Source: an uncultured Granulosicoccus sp. (GTDB lineage Bacteria > Pseudomonadota > Gammaproteobacteria > Granulosicoccales > Granulosicoccaceae). Taken from it: 24,093 nucleotides of DNA. The DNA is taken from assembly GCA_937924505.1 (NCBI GenBank), contig CALDSR010000079.1, positions 1 to 24,093 on the forward strand, written 5' to 3'. A program made the position numbers and the translations under genes. The first letter of the stretch is position 1. Each line of letters opens with the position of its first letter. Below the pieces are notes generated by a model, which saw nothing but the letters and a program-made list of their open reading frames with translations, had not been told where the DNA came from and made no database searches. Below, one piece after another: positions 1-8,066 of the stretch.

Positions 1-696
1 CTCACCTTCGACTGCTATGGCACTTTGATTGACTGGGAGTCTGGAATGGTCAATGGGCTAAAGCCGCTCACTCAACAATTGCCGGACCCGCTAACCCGAG
101 ATCAGATACTGGAAGCTCACGCGCGCCATGAGTCTTCCCAACAACGCTGGACACCGGGAATGCGATACGCAGACTTACTCTCGATAGTCTATAAACGGCT
201 CGCCGAAGAATGGTGCCTGTCAGCGACAGTCGAGGAATGCCGGGAATATGGCGATTCGGTTAAGCGCTGGCCTGCCTTTCCCGATTCGGCAGACGCGCTC
301 CAGTATTTGAAAAAGCACTACAAGTTGGTGATTTTGTCGAATGTTGACAACGAGAGCTTCGCAGGCAGTAACGATCGGCTGCGGGTTGAATTTGATGCGA
401 TATACACGGCTGAGGATGTCGGTTCCTACAAACCGTCAGATCGTAATTTCGACTATATGCTCGAAAGATTAGCAGCGCTTGGCGTAGATAAAAACGATAT
501 TCTCCATACCGCTGAAAGCATGTTCCACGATCATGTCCCGGGAAAGCGTCACGGATTGGCTTCCTGTTGGATATACCGTCGATACGAACAGCAAGGGTTT
601 GGCGCCACCATGAACCCAGGTGAATTACCGGATGTGGATTTCCAATTCAACTCGATGGCGGATCTTGTCAAGGCGCATCAAGCGGAAATTACGTGA
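1..696 (+). CDS. Haloacid dehalogenase type II-like hydrolase, 5' end cut by window
   Basis: HAD-superfamily hydrolase of the type II 2-haloacid dehalogenase group. The frame is open from base 1 and gives 231 residues before TGA. The first visible residues are LTFDCYGTLIDWE, the motif I region with the nucleophilic Asp. Members of this family usually start only about 5-10 residues before this motif, so I infer that very little is missing. Motif II is LSNVDNE (about residues 109-115). The motif III lysine lies in SYKPSDRNF, and motif IV is the AESMFHDHVPGK segment near residues 172-183. These are the expected core residues of a soluble monodomain HAD enzyme with a helical cap inserted after motif I. 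The substrate cannot be read from the sequence: homologues with this HDHVPGK signature are often annotated as dehalogenases without proof. It converges on the cytochrome gene to its right, with about 100 bp between them and no clear terminator. Confidence 0.88.
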   Translation, partial: LTFDCYGTLIDWESGMVNGLKPLTQQLPDPLTRDQILEAHARHESSQQRWTPGMRYADLLSIVYKRLAEEWCLSATVEECREYGDSVKRWPAFPDSADALQYLKKHYKLVILSNVDNESFAGSNDRLRVEFDAIYTAEDVGSYKPSDRNFDYMLERLAALGVDKNDILHTAESMFHDHVPGKRHGLASCWIYRRYEQQGFGATMNPGELPDVDFQFNSMADLVKAHQAEIT

Positions 697-799
697 TGAT
701 CCCATCTACGTATCGACAGTGTCAGTCTAAAGGCTTTTTCGATGGCCGTATTTCGGGCTAGCTTGTCTGAACCACACCGAGGGGCTTCCAGTATCTGAT

Positions 800-1714
800 T
801 CACGACGATGACTTTTTGTTCGCTGGAGATTTAAGGTACGCTGCTATTGCCTTGAGATCTTCAATGGGAAGATACGAGGTGCCATGTTCAATGACCGCGG
901 CCATGTGGCCGCCTGAAAAATCACCTTCCGGTGTCATGCCGATCTCGAGATAAAATACCAGATCGTCTTCAGTCCAATCGTGCAGCGCCGTTGCTGTTAT
1001 ATCGGGCACTTTCGAACCGTCCGGCCCTCGACTGTTACCCGCTAGCCGCCTGTCCCGCACACCGCCGAATAGATCTCGTTGTGCGTGACAGGCGGCGCAA
1101 TGGGCAGGGCCCTCGACCAGGTATTCACCGCGTTCAACAAACAGACCGGGCTTGTAGTTTTTGGGCACGTACAGCGCCTTCCAAATACCCAACACCGCTC
1201 TCGCTGTATCCGGGATCAATAGTTCGTGCTTGACCGATGCAATAGACGCCGGGGCCGTTGATTGCAACCATGCATACAAATCCGCGATATCCTGACGGGA
1301 CATGACTGCGTAAGCCGGGTACGGAAAGGCAGGCCAATAATGGCCACCGTCAGGGCGCCGACCGTTCAGTAGCGCCTGTGCGAACATCTCCAGAGACCAT
1401 GCACCGATCCCTTGCCGTGGATCACTGCTGATGTTCGGAGACACGAATGTACCAAAAGGAGTATCGAGCCTTACGCCACCGGCAAGTAGCTCACCCTCAT
1501 TCTTCGTGTCGGTATGACAGGCTATACATCCGCCAGCTCGTGCGACCAGTTCGCCGCGATCGCTATCCGCTGATGGAATTGTATCGCTTAGCGCCAATGC
1601 TGCCATTCGCGATTGCTCATTTTGGTCATTTCGTGTGTAAGTTGACCAAAGGACGGCTACGCCGCCAATCACACTTATCAAAACACTGGCGAGGGGGATC
1701 CAACGACGTACCAT
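800..1714 (-). CDS. Diheme c-type cytochrome
   Basis: 304-residue exported cytochrome c. An N-terminal hydrophobic segment (about residues 6-23) acts as signal or membrane anchor. Two class I heme-binding motifs follow: CIACH at 63-67 and CAACH at 206-210. Plausible distal Met ligands are in YAVMSRQD (Met138) and GGHMAAV (about Met271). The layout resembles the cytochrome subunits of membrane alcohol and gluconate dehydrogenases, but those normally carry three hemes and this one carries two. It starts 3 bp after the stop of the class II cytochrome gene, with an AAGGA ribosome site inside the end of that gene, so the two are almost certainly co-transcribed. The role is probably electron transfer in the periplasm to a terminal oxidase or from a dehydrogenase. 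No partner dehydrogenase lies beside it. Confidence 0.88.
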   Translation of the reverse strand: MVRRWIPLASVLISVIGGVAVLWSTYTRNDQNEQSRMAALALSDTIPSADSDRGELVARAGGCIACHTDTKNEGELLAGGVRLDTPFGTFVSPNISSDPRQGIGAWSLEMFAQALLNGRRPDGGHYWPAFPYPAYAVMSRQDIADLYAWLQSTAPASIASVKHELLIPDTARAVLGIWKALYVPKNYKPGLFVERGEYLVEGPAHCAACHAQRDLFGGVRDRRLAGNSRGPDGSKVPDITATALHDWTEDDLVFYLEIGMTPEGDFSGGHMAAVIEHGTSYLPIEDLKAIAAYLKSPANKKSSS

Positions 1715-1717
1715 CCA

Positions 1718-2218
1718 TCAGTCCTTATCAAGACGGAACCGCTCATGGCACGCTGAACAATTTTTGGCTGCTTTGAAAAATACGGACCGTACCGCACGGC
1801 TCTGATCTTCGACGCCTTGTGTGCTGTCTTTTAATTCATTGGAGAGCGTGAGAAGAGCTCGACTGTCGTTGGCAAATTTTTCCGCAAGTGCGACGAAATC
1901 GTCCCAGTTATTCCAAATAGCAGGCAAGGCCTCTGTGACCGTGTTCTCCCGGCTGTCTTCGGTGTTAGGAAACAATGTAGGGATTTTGTCGCCGTGTGTC
2001 ACAAAGGCCTGCGCTGCTGCATCGATAGCGTCAAGATCAAATGAGGCTTTGCCCTTGAGCATATCGCCGACACGCTTGGCGTGATCGCCCAAGGTTGACA
2101 TACTGTCCATGCGTTCCTTGACTATACCTATGGCGCCCGTATGCGCTATAGCTTGCCCTGCAATTACGACTGCAATTACAAGTATTGTTACTAATCGCGA
2201 ACTATTATTGCTGAGCAT
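1718..2218 (-). CDS. Class II cytochrome c (cytochrome c'/c556 type)
   Basis: 166 residues. The signal peptide is clear: a hydrophobic run near residues 9-24 ending in AIAHTG, with predicted cleavage after AIA. The mature part is helical, and the single heme motif CSACH (154-158) lies at the extreme C-terminus. This is the hallmark of class II cytochromes, a four-helix bundle with the heme site on the last helix. VKERMDSM near the mature N-terminus holds a Met at the position used as axial ligand in low-spin c556-type members, so I favour c556-like over five-coordinate c', without certainty. It is the first gene of a two-cytochrome unit. The 134 bp to the next gene upstream (2219-2352) show only weak promoter-like sequence. 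Confidence 0.87.
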   Translation of the reverse strand: MLSNNSSRLVTILVIAVVIAGQAIAHTGAIGIVKERMDSMSTLGDHAKRVGDMLKGKASFDLDAIDAAAQAFVTHGDKIPTLFPNTEDSRENTVTEALPAIWNNWDDFVALAEKFANDSRALLTLSNELKDSTQGVEDQSRAVRSVFFKAAKNCSACHERFRLDKD

Positions 2219-2340
2219 GATTCACCGAATGATTGATCGACTGGTTTTCATGACTGAAAATTTTGTCTGTTTAGCGAATTCAATATCATAATAGCGCACT
2301 CGCCGCCATATCAACATAGTGTGTCCACTACCGCATCCCT

Positions 2341-2361
2341 GCGCGTTTCTATCTAACGCGC
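2341..2361 (-). repeat. Perfect 7-bp inverted repeat over the end of the PfkB gene
   Basis: GCGCGTT (2341-2347) and AACGCGC (2355-2361) form a 7-bp hairpin with a 7-nt loop, and the TAG stop of the kinase gene lies at the loop/stem edge. There is no U-run after it on the minus strand, so it is not a standard intrinsic terminator. It could stabilise the 3' end or be chance. Confidence 0.4.
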
Positions 2362-3258
2362 GGCGACATGATCAGCCGCTCGGTCGTTGGCTATACCAAT
2401 ACCAACATCCAAAGGTGTTTTGTTGGCTAACTCAGCGCAAAACACACCTGTGAATACATCGCCTGCGCCATGTGTGCTTGAAACCTTTATGGATTTAGCG
2501 GGAATTTCGATAAGCTCGCTATGCGTTGAGCAGGCAGCCACGCCGTCGCCACCTGCGGTAACAATAACCGTAGGGAAACGTTGTGAAAGTTCCTGCGCCG
2601 CTAGCGCAGCCGCGTCAAGGGAATTTACCGTGATAGTTCCTAGTGCCTCCGCCTCAATGGCATTGACAATTAACACGTCCACCAGTGACAGGAATTTTGG
2701 TGACATATTACGCGCAGGTGCTGCATTGACACAAACCAGTAAGCCAAGACTTCTTGCCTTGCTTGCAGCGAGAATATTTAGTGATTCCGGCACCTCGTTT
2801 TGTAACAGCAACACTGCGGCATTTTGCCAAAGCGCTGAGTGCTCCAATAGATCGGCAGGTATCGCCAGATTAGCACCTGAAACGATAACCGCGCCATAGT
2901 CACCCTCAGAGTCCTGTATCGCCACACTCATACCCGTTGCAACACCGTCAAGTTGCGCAATATAGTCGTTGGATATTCCTGCATCGCTAAGCCGCGCGCG
3001 CAGGTAGTCTGCAAAATTATCCTTACCCGTTGCGCTGATCAGTCGGGTATCGGCACCGTGAAGTTTTGCGGCAACTGCCTGGTTTCCACCTTTACCACCA
3101 AACTTGGGAAACCAACAATCGCCCGTAACGGTTTCTCCCTTGGCTGGCCGGTGTGTTGCCTCAACCATGATGTCGTAATGAAGGCTGCCAAGGACCACAA
3201 CATCGGCTGGCTGTGGATTGGTGTGAACGTCATCGGCTGCCATCATTGTTGCTTTCAC
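2353..3258 (-). CDS. PfkB-family sugar kinase (ribokinase-like), short C-terminus
   Basis: Cytoplasmic ATP-dependent sugar kinase of the ribokinase/PfkB family. The N-terminal signature GGKGGNQAVAAK is at residues 54-65, and the second signature with the catalytic Asp is HGAGDVFTG (GAGD at about 264-267). The outermost start is GTG at 3258. In-frame ATG codons at 3246 and 3243 are equally possible and lose only 4-5 residues, and no strong ribosome site decides between them. The protein ends 34 residues after GAGD, whereas the other ribokinase in this window has 56, so the last helix of the fold looks shortened. It lies 62 bp downstream of the NADH dehydrogenase fusion gene on the same strand. 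The substrate is unknown: ribose, deoxyribose or a nucleoside are reasonable guesses from the neighbours. Confidence 0.85.
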   Translation of the reverse strand: MKATMMAADDVHTNPQPADVVVLGSLHYDIMVEATHRPAKGETVTGDCWFPKFGGKGGNQAVAAKLHGADTRLISATGKDNFADYLRARLSDAGISNDYIAQLDGVATGMSVAIQDSEGDYGAVIVSGANLAIPADLLEHSALWQNAAVLLLQNEVPESLNILAASKARSLGLLVCVNAAPARNMSPKFLSLVDVLIVNAIEAEALGTITVNSLDAAALAAQELSQRFPTVIVTAGGDGVAACSTHSELIEIPAKSIKVSSTHGAGDVFTGVFCAELANKTPLDVGIGIANDRAADHVAAR

Positions 3259-3320
3259 TTCACCGTTGCTGTCGCTGCCGTTTGGCTAAAATTAGCCGGT
3301 CATCACGCTTCTACAAGCGA

Positions 3321-5501
3321 TCAACCACCATTCCCACCCTTCTTGAACCTCTCCTCGCGAGAAACATCCGACTGCTCGGTGGTGGTAAAGCGCAAGTTGA
3401 TGATGTCTGGTGAAAACAGCATGCTCCAGGTCCATTCAAAGAAGATTCTTGTCTTCTTCGCAAAGGTTGGCATAAGTGACAAGTAAAACCCGCGCCACAA
3501 GAGCCAGGCTGGAAAACCGCCAACACTGACAGATCCAAACATCTCGGCAACGCCGTTCAAATGGCCGATAGTCGCCATGGATCCTTTTGACTCATAATTG
3601 AACGGTTGAGTTATTTCTCCACGTACTGCCCGATTGATGTTATCAGCCAGCTGCTGTCCCTCACGGATTGCAAATTGAGCCGTTGGTGGTGAAAGTTTGC
3701 CGTCGTGTGCATTTGGTATCAATGCGCAATCACCTATCGCCCAGATATTCGAGTGACCTTGTACTGACATGTCAGGATCAACGAGAAGGCGGCCACGCTC
3801 ATTCGGCACGTCCAATTGTTGGACCAATGGATTGGGTTTGGTGCCGATTGTGCAGATCGTGGTTGCGCCATCAATTCGACCTTGTGAGTCGGTGATAACA
3901 CCAATTTCGTCTACGCCAGTGACTCCCGTGCCGAGTGCCAGATTTACACCGCGCTTGGACATTTGCTCGAGTACGTGTTGGCCAAGGACTTTATCCATTT
4001 CCTGTAATGGAAGTGCCTCTCGATGAATGATCGTGACTTTCAGGTCTTCATCGTTAAGGCGTGGATAATGTTTGTGTGATGCCAGAATGAAGTCCTGGAT
4101 GGCACCCCCTACTTCGACACCGCTGAATCCTGCCCCGATGATGATGAAGTGACCCATCCACTTGCGCTTTTCCGGATTTTCTTCCAGTTCGGCTTTTTCC
4201 ATCTGTTCGATAACGCGGTTGCGCAGTTTCAGTGCGTCGCCGAGCAGCTTGAATGGCAGGGCATGTTGTTGCATTCCGGGAATGATATCGAGATTGGCTC
4301 TCGATCCAAATGAAAATACGAGGTGCTCATAGCTAATGGATCCGTGCTTGTCTTCACCTTCAAAATGAACGGTTTTGGCATCGAGATCCACGTTTGTTGC
4401 GCGACCAGAAATAAATCGTGTCTTGCGAACCATTCGTCGGATCGGTGCAATGACATGACTGGGCAAAATACTGGCGCCCACGACTTCAGCAAGCATCGGG
4501 TTGAACGTCGTGTAGTTTTCTTCGCTGATCAGTACAACTTGCCAGTCATCGCTTAGCTGTCGTTCCAGTTTTTTGACCAATTGGGTGCCAGCAAATCCGC
4601 CACCAATGACCACGACATTTTTTTTATCAAGCGAGAGAATATGCTCGACTTCAAGATCTGACCCGAAGTGAATCAGACGTAGCGCAACCACGGCGCTGAT
4701 AATCAACAGATGGAACAATATGTTGATAATGCCGATGGTTGAATTCGGGAGATCGGGAAAGCCGACCGTAACCAGATGCAACACCGTTAGAGCAATCAGC
4801 ATCCAGCCAACGTTTCTGATTTGAAAGCCCGTCAGCAGTGAGAGCCCGCCAATAAGTGACAAGATGAGCACGGGCGTGCTCAGCCATGCACTGCTGGGTA
4901 CCACCAGGTCATAGTCGTTACCACTAATGCCCAAAATGAAATAGGTAAGAAAAGGCAGCGCGACCGATGCCCGGATCAGCAGCACACCAAAGTTTTTTCC
5001 GGCTCCGCTGACAACATTATGCGCAAACGAGGACAAGCCGCCAAAGTTCTGCTCTGCAATCCAGTGAACAATACTTGAGCCTCGTCCGATCGCCCAGCGC
5101 CCACTGCCCAGATAGAACATAGCGGTGTAGAGACCTGCGCCCATGAAATGAGCAAAAAGACTGAGTAAACGAATACTGGAGTTCGTATCGTTGATGACGA
5201 CCAATGATTCGGCGACCAGTGTGATGATCACCAAGGCAGGAACGGCTAGTCGAATATTCCACCCTATGATGAGCATGAAGCCGCCGATGACCTCAGCAGC
5301 AATGACAACATTGAACAACCACGGAAGATGAGGTTGCAGGAAATCAGGGAAATTGACCATCATTGCCAGAAAATCACCTGGCATGAGTAATTTAAAAATA
5401 CCCGGTATCAGAAAGAATATCCCGGCTGAAATCCGCAGCAGGCCGACGCCGGTGTCGGTGAGTTTTTCCGAACGATTTAGTAGATTTTGATCTTCAGCCA
5501 T
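3321..5501 (-). CDS. Tandem DoxX-like membrane domains fused to type II NADH dehydrogenase
   Basis: 726 residues from the ATG at 5501. The frame stays open 21 codons further, but the extension has no ribosome site and does not look like part of the DoxX module. Residues about 18-140 and 170-280 are two similar hydrophobic modules with several membrane segments each, of the DoxX/quinol-oxidase-subunit type. From about 293 a flavoprotein follows: FAD-binding GGGFAGTQ (300-307), NAD-binding GAGFSG (456-461), WAIGDCA (587-593) and AQFAIREGQQ (608-617). These match alternative NADH:quinone oxidoreductase (NDH-2), which passes electrons from NADH to quinone without pumping protons. NDH-2 alone is usually about 400-450 residues, so the membrane half is an addition. 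It lies 211 bp downstream of the ribokinase gene and may have its own promoter. Substrate specificity is inferred from the fold. Confidence 0.87.
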   Translation of the reverse strand: MAEDQNLLNRSEKLTDTGVGLLRISAGIFFLIPGIFKLLMPGDFLAMMVNFPDFLQPHLPWLFNVVIAAEVIGGFMLIIGWNIRLAVPALVIITLVAESLVVINDTNSSIRLLSLFAHFMGAGLYTAMFYLGSGRWAIGRGSSIVHWIAEQNFGGLSSFAHNVVSGAGKNFGVLLIRASVALPFLTYFILGISGNDYDLVVPSSAWLSTPVLILSLIGGLSLLTGFQIRNVGWMLIALTVLHLVTVGFPDLPNSTIGIINILFHLLIISAVVALRLIHFGSDLEVEHILSLDKKNVVVIGGGFAGTQLVKKLERQLSDDWQVVLISEENYTTFNPMLAEVVGASILPSHVIAPIRRMVRKTRFISGRATNVDLDAKTVHFEGEDKHGSISYEHLVFSFGSRANLDIIPGMQQHALPFKLLGDALKLRNRVIEQMEKAELEENPEKRKWMGHFIIIGAGFSGVEVGGAIQDFILASHKHYPRLNDEDLKVTIIHREALPLQEMDKVLGQHVLEQMSKRGVNLALGTGVTGVDEIGVITDSQGRIDGATTICTIGTKPNPLVQQLDVPNERGRLLVDPDMSVQGHSNIWAIGDCALIPNAHDGKLSPPTAQFAIREGQQLADNINRAVRGEITQPFNYESKGSMATIGHLNGVAEMFGSVSVGGFPAWLLWRGFYLSLMPTFAKKTRIFFEWTWSMLFSPDIINLRFTTTEQSDVSREERFKKGGNGG

Positions 5502-5712
5502 ATCACTAAATATTCCGTGTTCTCGAAGGCAGATTCCGGAGCTGCTTGAGACTTCCATGTACACGCGCAGTTTTGCGCGGGTGATGGGATTTTAAGCCAT
5601 TGGCGTAAAACATCAAGGTAGCGGAACCCATTAGCCTGTTTTTCAACTGATATCACCGAACAAAAGAGATTTCGTGTTGTATCGAGGAGTATGGCCAAGC
5701 CTTCTGCATCTG

Positions 5713-6669
5713 CTAGAGCATTGTTTGGCCTTTGAGAAGTGCCTCCACTTGATCCCGTGTTGGCATGGACGGCGCAGTTCCGGCGCGAGTCACTGACAAA
5801 CCTGCAACTGCAGAGGCAAAGTGAGCTGCATCAACGGGGCTTTTGTTTTGTGCAAGTGCCGCAGCGAAACCACCATTGAAAGCATCACCGGCACCGGTCG
5901 TTTCTACTACTGCGCCAGCGATGACGGCGGGTATGTGGACGGATAGCTCGGTGCCATGCAGTAACGCACCTTGCTCGCCAAGTGTTATCAGGGCGGTCCC
6001 AACCCCTTTGCTGAGCAAAACGTCCCCGGCTCTTTTCGCATCGTCTATTGAAACAACCTTGACACCTGTGTATGCCTCAACTTCGGTTTCATTAGGTGTG
6101 ACGTAATCACACAGCTTGAAGACACTGTCATCAATGGGTTCGGCGGGTGCGGTATTCAGTATGGTGGTGACGCCCGCATTGCGCGCTAGAGAAAGTGCAT
6201 GTTCGGCCGCGTCGAGCGGTTGTTCAAGCTGTGTAACAAACACATCAGCACTGGTGATGAATGATGCCATGGCATCAATGTATTCAGGCGATAGAGTATT
6301 CGCCGCACCGGGACAGACGATGATGGCATTGTCCCCGGTTTGGTCATCAATAAATATGTAAGCCGAGCCGGTATAACTATCACTTATTTGCTCTATGTGT
6401 GCATCAATTCCCTCGGCCGCATACATATCCAATGCCATTTGCGCAAATGCGTCTTGTCCGAGTCGGGAAATAAACGCCACCTCGGCGTTGCATCGCGCGG
6501 CTGCAACTGCCTGGTTTGAACCTTTGCCACCCGGGCCCAAGGCAAAACTGGACCCCAGGATGGTTTCACCCATAATGGGTTGTCGTGATGCGCGGTAGGC
6601 CGCATCAGCGACGAAGACGCCCAGAATCGCAACCGCGCCATGACGCTGTTGCAAGGCTTTATCAGTCAT
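5713..6669 (-). CDS. rbsK: Ribokinase
   Basis: 318-residue PfkB-family kinase with all ribokinase landmarks: GGKGSNQAVAAAR (47-59), LNTAPAEP (171-178), TPNETE (191-196) and TTGAGDAFNGG with catalytic Asp262. Ribokinase phosphorylates D-ribose, and in some relatives 2-deoxyribose, at O5 using ATP in the cytoplasm. Its ATG overlaps the end of fucU by 8 bp, so the two are translationally coupled. A sugar mutarotase followed by a ribokinase is the same logic as rbsD-rbsK. With a DeoC aldolase divergent just upstream, a deoxyribokinase role is a real alternative, and family motifs alone cannot separate the two. Confidence 0.85.
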   Translation of the reverse strand: MTDKALQQRHGAVAILGVFVADAAYRASRQPIMGETILGSSFALGPGGKGSNQAVAAARCNAEVAFISRLGQDAFAQMALDMYAAEGIDAHIEQISDSYTGSAYIFIDDQTGDNAIIVCPGAANTLSPEYIDAMASFITSADVFVTQLEQPLDAAEHALSLARNAGVTTILNTAPAEPIDDSVFKLCDYVTPNETEVEAYTGVKVVSIDDAKRAGDVLLSKGVGTALITLGEQGALLHGTELSVHIPAVIAGAVVETTGAGDAFNGGFAAALAQNKSPVDAAHFASAVAGLSVTRAGTAPSMPTRDQVEALLKGQTML

Positions 6670-7114
6670 TGGGTGGAATCACTCCCTTGGTAAAAATAAA
6701 GCAGCCGTAAAAACGACGTTCACCGGTCGCGATCACGGCGTACGCTTGTTTGGCGCGGTCGTAAAACGCAAAGCGCTCGACGGACACCATTGGCCAGGGT
6801 TTGCCCTCCGCCGAGTCAATTGCCCCTTGTACTTCTGCCTGCACTGGTGGGATTTCGTCGGGCGATCCAACGATTTCCATACGCTGGGCCGCGTCGTCGA
6901 TAAAGGTATCCAGCGGGAATACGGACAAAATTGCCTCGGTAGCGCGAGCCGCTGATACCGAATCGATGCGAAGTAACTTGCCCAGGCTGGTGTGTCGAGC
7001 AACCGAATCTGCTGGAAAATTGGTGTCACAAACCACCAGGTAATCCCCGTGCCCCATCGCGCAAAGCGCCTGCAGTACATCAGCGTTGAGTACCGGATCG
7101 AGGTTCTTGAGCAT
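6662..7114 (-). CDS. fucU: FucU-type sugar mutarotase (RbsD/FucU family)
   Basis: 150 residues from the ATG at 7114, which has AAGGA 7 nt upstream. A longer frame to 7183 adds 23 residues with no ribosome site. RbsD/FucU proteins interconvert sugar anomers (pyranose/furanose for ribose, alpha/beta for fucose) so that the downstream enzyme gets the right form. Here MGHGD carries the conserved catalytic His22 and Asp24. The C-terminal stretch RFAFYDRAKQAYAVIATG, then GERRFYG and TKGVIP, follows E. coli FucU rather than RbsD. FucU also accepts ribose, which fits its coupling to a ribokinase gene (8-bp overlap). First gene of the minus-strand unit. Confidence 0.87.
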   Translation of the reverse strand: MLKNLDPVLNADVLQALCAMGHGDYLVVCDTNFPADSVARHTSLGKLLRIDSVSAARATEAILSVFPLDTFIDDAAQRMEIVGSPDEIPPVQAEVQGAIDSAEGKPWPMVSVERFAFYDRAKQAYAVIATGERRFYGCFIFTKGVIPPND

Positions 7115-7176
7115 AGGTTTTCCTTTTCGGCTTGGCCGGTGCACTATCGAGCGAGGAGCGAACAATGAATCTGCGT

Positions 7177-7205
7177 ATATCACCAGATATTGCCTGATGC
7201 GTCAA
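7177..7205 (-). promoter_or_regulatory. Candidate sigma70 promoter for fucU-rbsK
   Basis: On the minus strand TTGACG (7200-7205) is followed after 17 nt by TGATAT (7177-7182), about 60 bp upstream of the fucU ATG. The -35 element is strong and the -10 is poor (3 of 6 consensus bases), so activation or competing sites are possible. Confidence 0.4.
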
Positions 7206-7251
7206 CGTCATTACACCGACAACGCCACGATCAGGTATTGTCGAATGCCTC
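7186..7251. promoter_or_regulatory. Repeated sequence in the fucU/deoC divergent region, possible operator pair
   Basis: GATATTGCCTGATGCGTC (7186-7203) and GGTATTGTCGAATGCCTC (7234-7251) agree at 13 of 18 positions as direct repeats 48 bp apart. Read as inverted repeats, GATATTGCCTGAT (7186-7198) and ATCAGGTATTGTC (7230-7242) pair at 10 of 13. The left copy lies inside the -35/-10 spacer of the candidate fucU promoter, the right copy about 30 bp before deoC, as expected for a repressor serving both directions. No cognate regulator is encoded next to it. Confidence 0.35.
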
Positions 7252-7280
7252 CAAAGCCAATTAGCCGGCGAGCCAAGTTA

Positions 7281-8066
7281 ATGAGTGAGAATAAACGGAT
7301 CAGTAAATCCCGAATCCGCCAAATCGTCAGCTTGATAGACCTGACCAACCTGAGCGATAACTGTGATTCGGGCGCTGTAGAAACACTTTGTCGTCAAGCC
7401 AAAACCCCGGTCGCTGACGTCGCCGCCATTTGCATATGGCCGACTTTCGTACGTTCGGCGACGAAGCATCTCGGCCAATCAACACCCATCAAGATTGCCA
7501 CGGTGGTCAATTTTCCTTCCGGAAATGAATCCCTTGAGTCTACCGGTACGGCGATAGACGAGGCGCTGGACAATGGCGCCGATGAGATCGACTATGTGAT
7601 GCCGTATGTTGAGTTGCTAAAGGGGAATGTGCCGCAGGTAGAAAGCGCGCTGCAAAGGGTACGCAAGCAAATTCCCGGCAATAAAAAACTGAAAGTGATA
7701 TTGGAGACCGGAGAACTCAAGTCTGACGCTCTGATTCGGACCGCTGCAACTATCGCCATCAATCAGGGTGCCGACTTTATAAAAACATCCACCGGGAAAG
7801 TAGCGGTCAATGCGACAGAGGAATCCGCCAGTGTCATGCTCGATGCGATCGTTGATTCAAAACGAGATGTCGGCTTCAAAGCGGCTGGGGGTATAAGAAC
7901 CATAGCGGAGGCCGATGTCTATTTGCGTCTCGCACAAGAACGTCTCGGCCAACACTGGATAGACTCGGCACACTTCCGATTCGGTGCATCTGGCTTGTTG
8001 CAGGAAGCGTTGAGCGATCTGGACATCGATTCCTCAGAAACAGCGGGCAATGGAGGGGACTATTGA
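7281..8066 (+). CDS. deoC: Deoxyribose-phosphate aldolase
   Basis: 261 residues from the ATG at 7281. The frame runs back to 7086, but the upstream part shows no homology to the family and would overlap fucU. DeoC is a cytoplasmic class I aldolase that splits 2-deoxy-D-ribose 5-phosphate into acetaldehyde and D-glyceraldehyde 3-phosphate. Landmarks are close to the E. coli enzyme: LIDLTNLSD, AKTPVADVAAICIWP, NFPSGN, DEIDYVMPY (conserved Asp), VILETGELK, DFIKTSTGKVAVNAT with the Schiff-base lysine, GFKAAGGIRT with the second active-site lysine, and FRFGASGLL. It is the first plus-strand gene, divergent from fucU-rbsK, which pairs a kinase with an aldolase for deoxyribose. The ribosome site is weak. 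Confidence 0.93.
   Translation: MSENKRISKSRIRQIVSLIDLTNLSDNCDSGAVETLCRQAKTPVADVAAICIWPTFVRSATKHLGQSTPIKIATVVNFPSGNESLESTGTAIDEALDNGADEIDYVMPYVELLKGNVPQVESALQRVRKQIPGNKKLKVILETGELKSDALIRTAATIAINQGADFIKTSTGKVAVNATEESASVMLDAIVDSKRDVGFKAAGGIRTIAEADVYLRLAQERLGQHWIDSAHFRFGASGLLQEALSDLDIDSSETAGNGGDY

Noticed and set aside
2387..2899. 170-codon plus-strand frame opposite the PfkB kinase
   Set aside because: Antisense shadow of a well-supported kinase gene, with no recognisable motifs.
5502..5564. 21-codon N-terminal extension of the DoxX-NDH-2 protein
   Set aside because: No ribosome site before the upstream ATG, and the sequence is not hydrophobic or domain-like. The ATG at 5501 starts directly before the membrane module.
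7086..7280. In-frame extension of deoC by 65 codons
   Set aside because: It overlaps the fucU start and the divergent promoter region, has no homology to DeoC, and leaves deoC longer than the family norm of about 260 residues.
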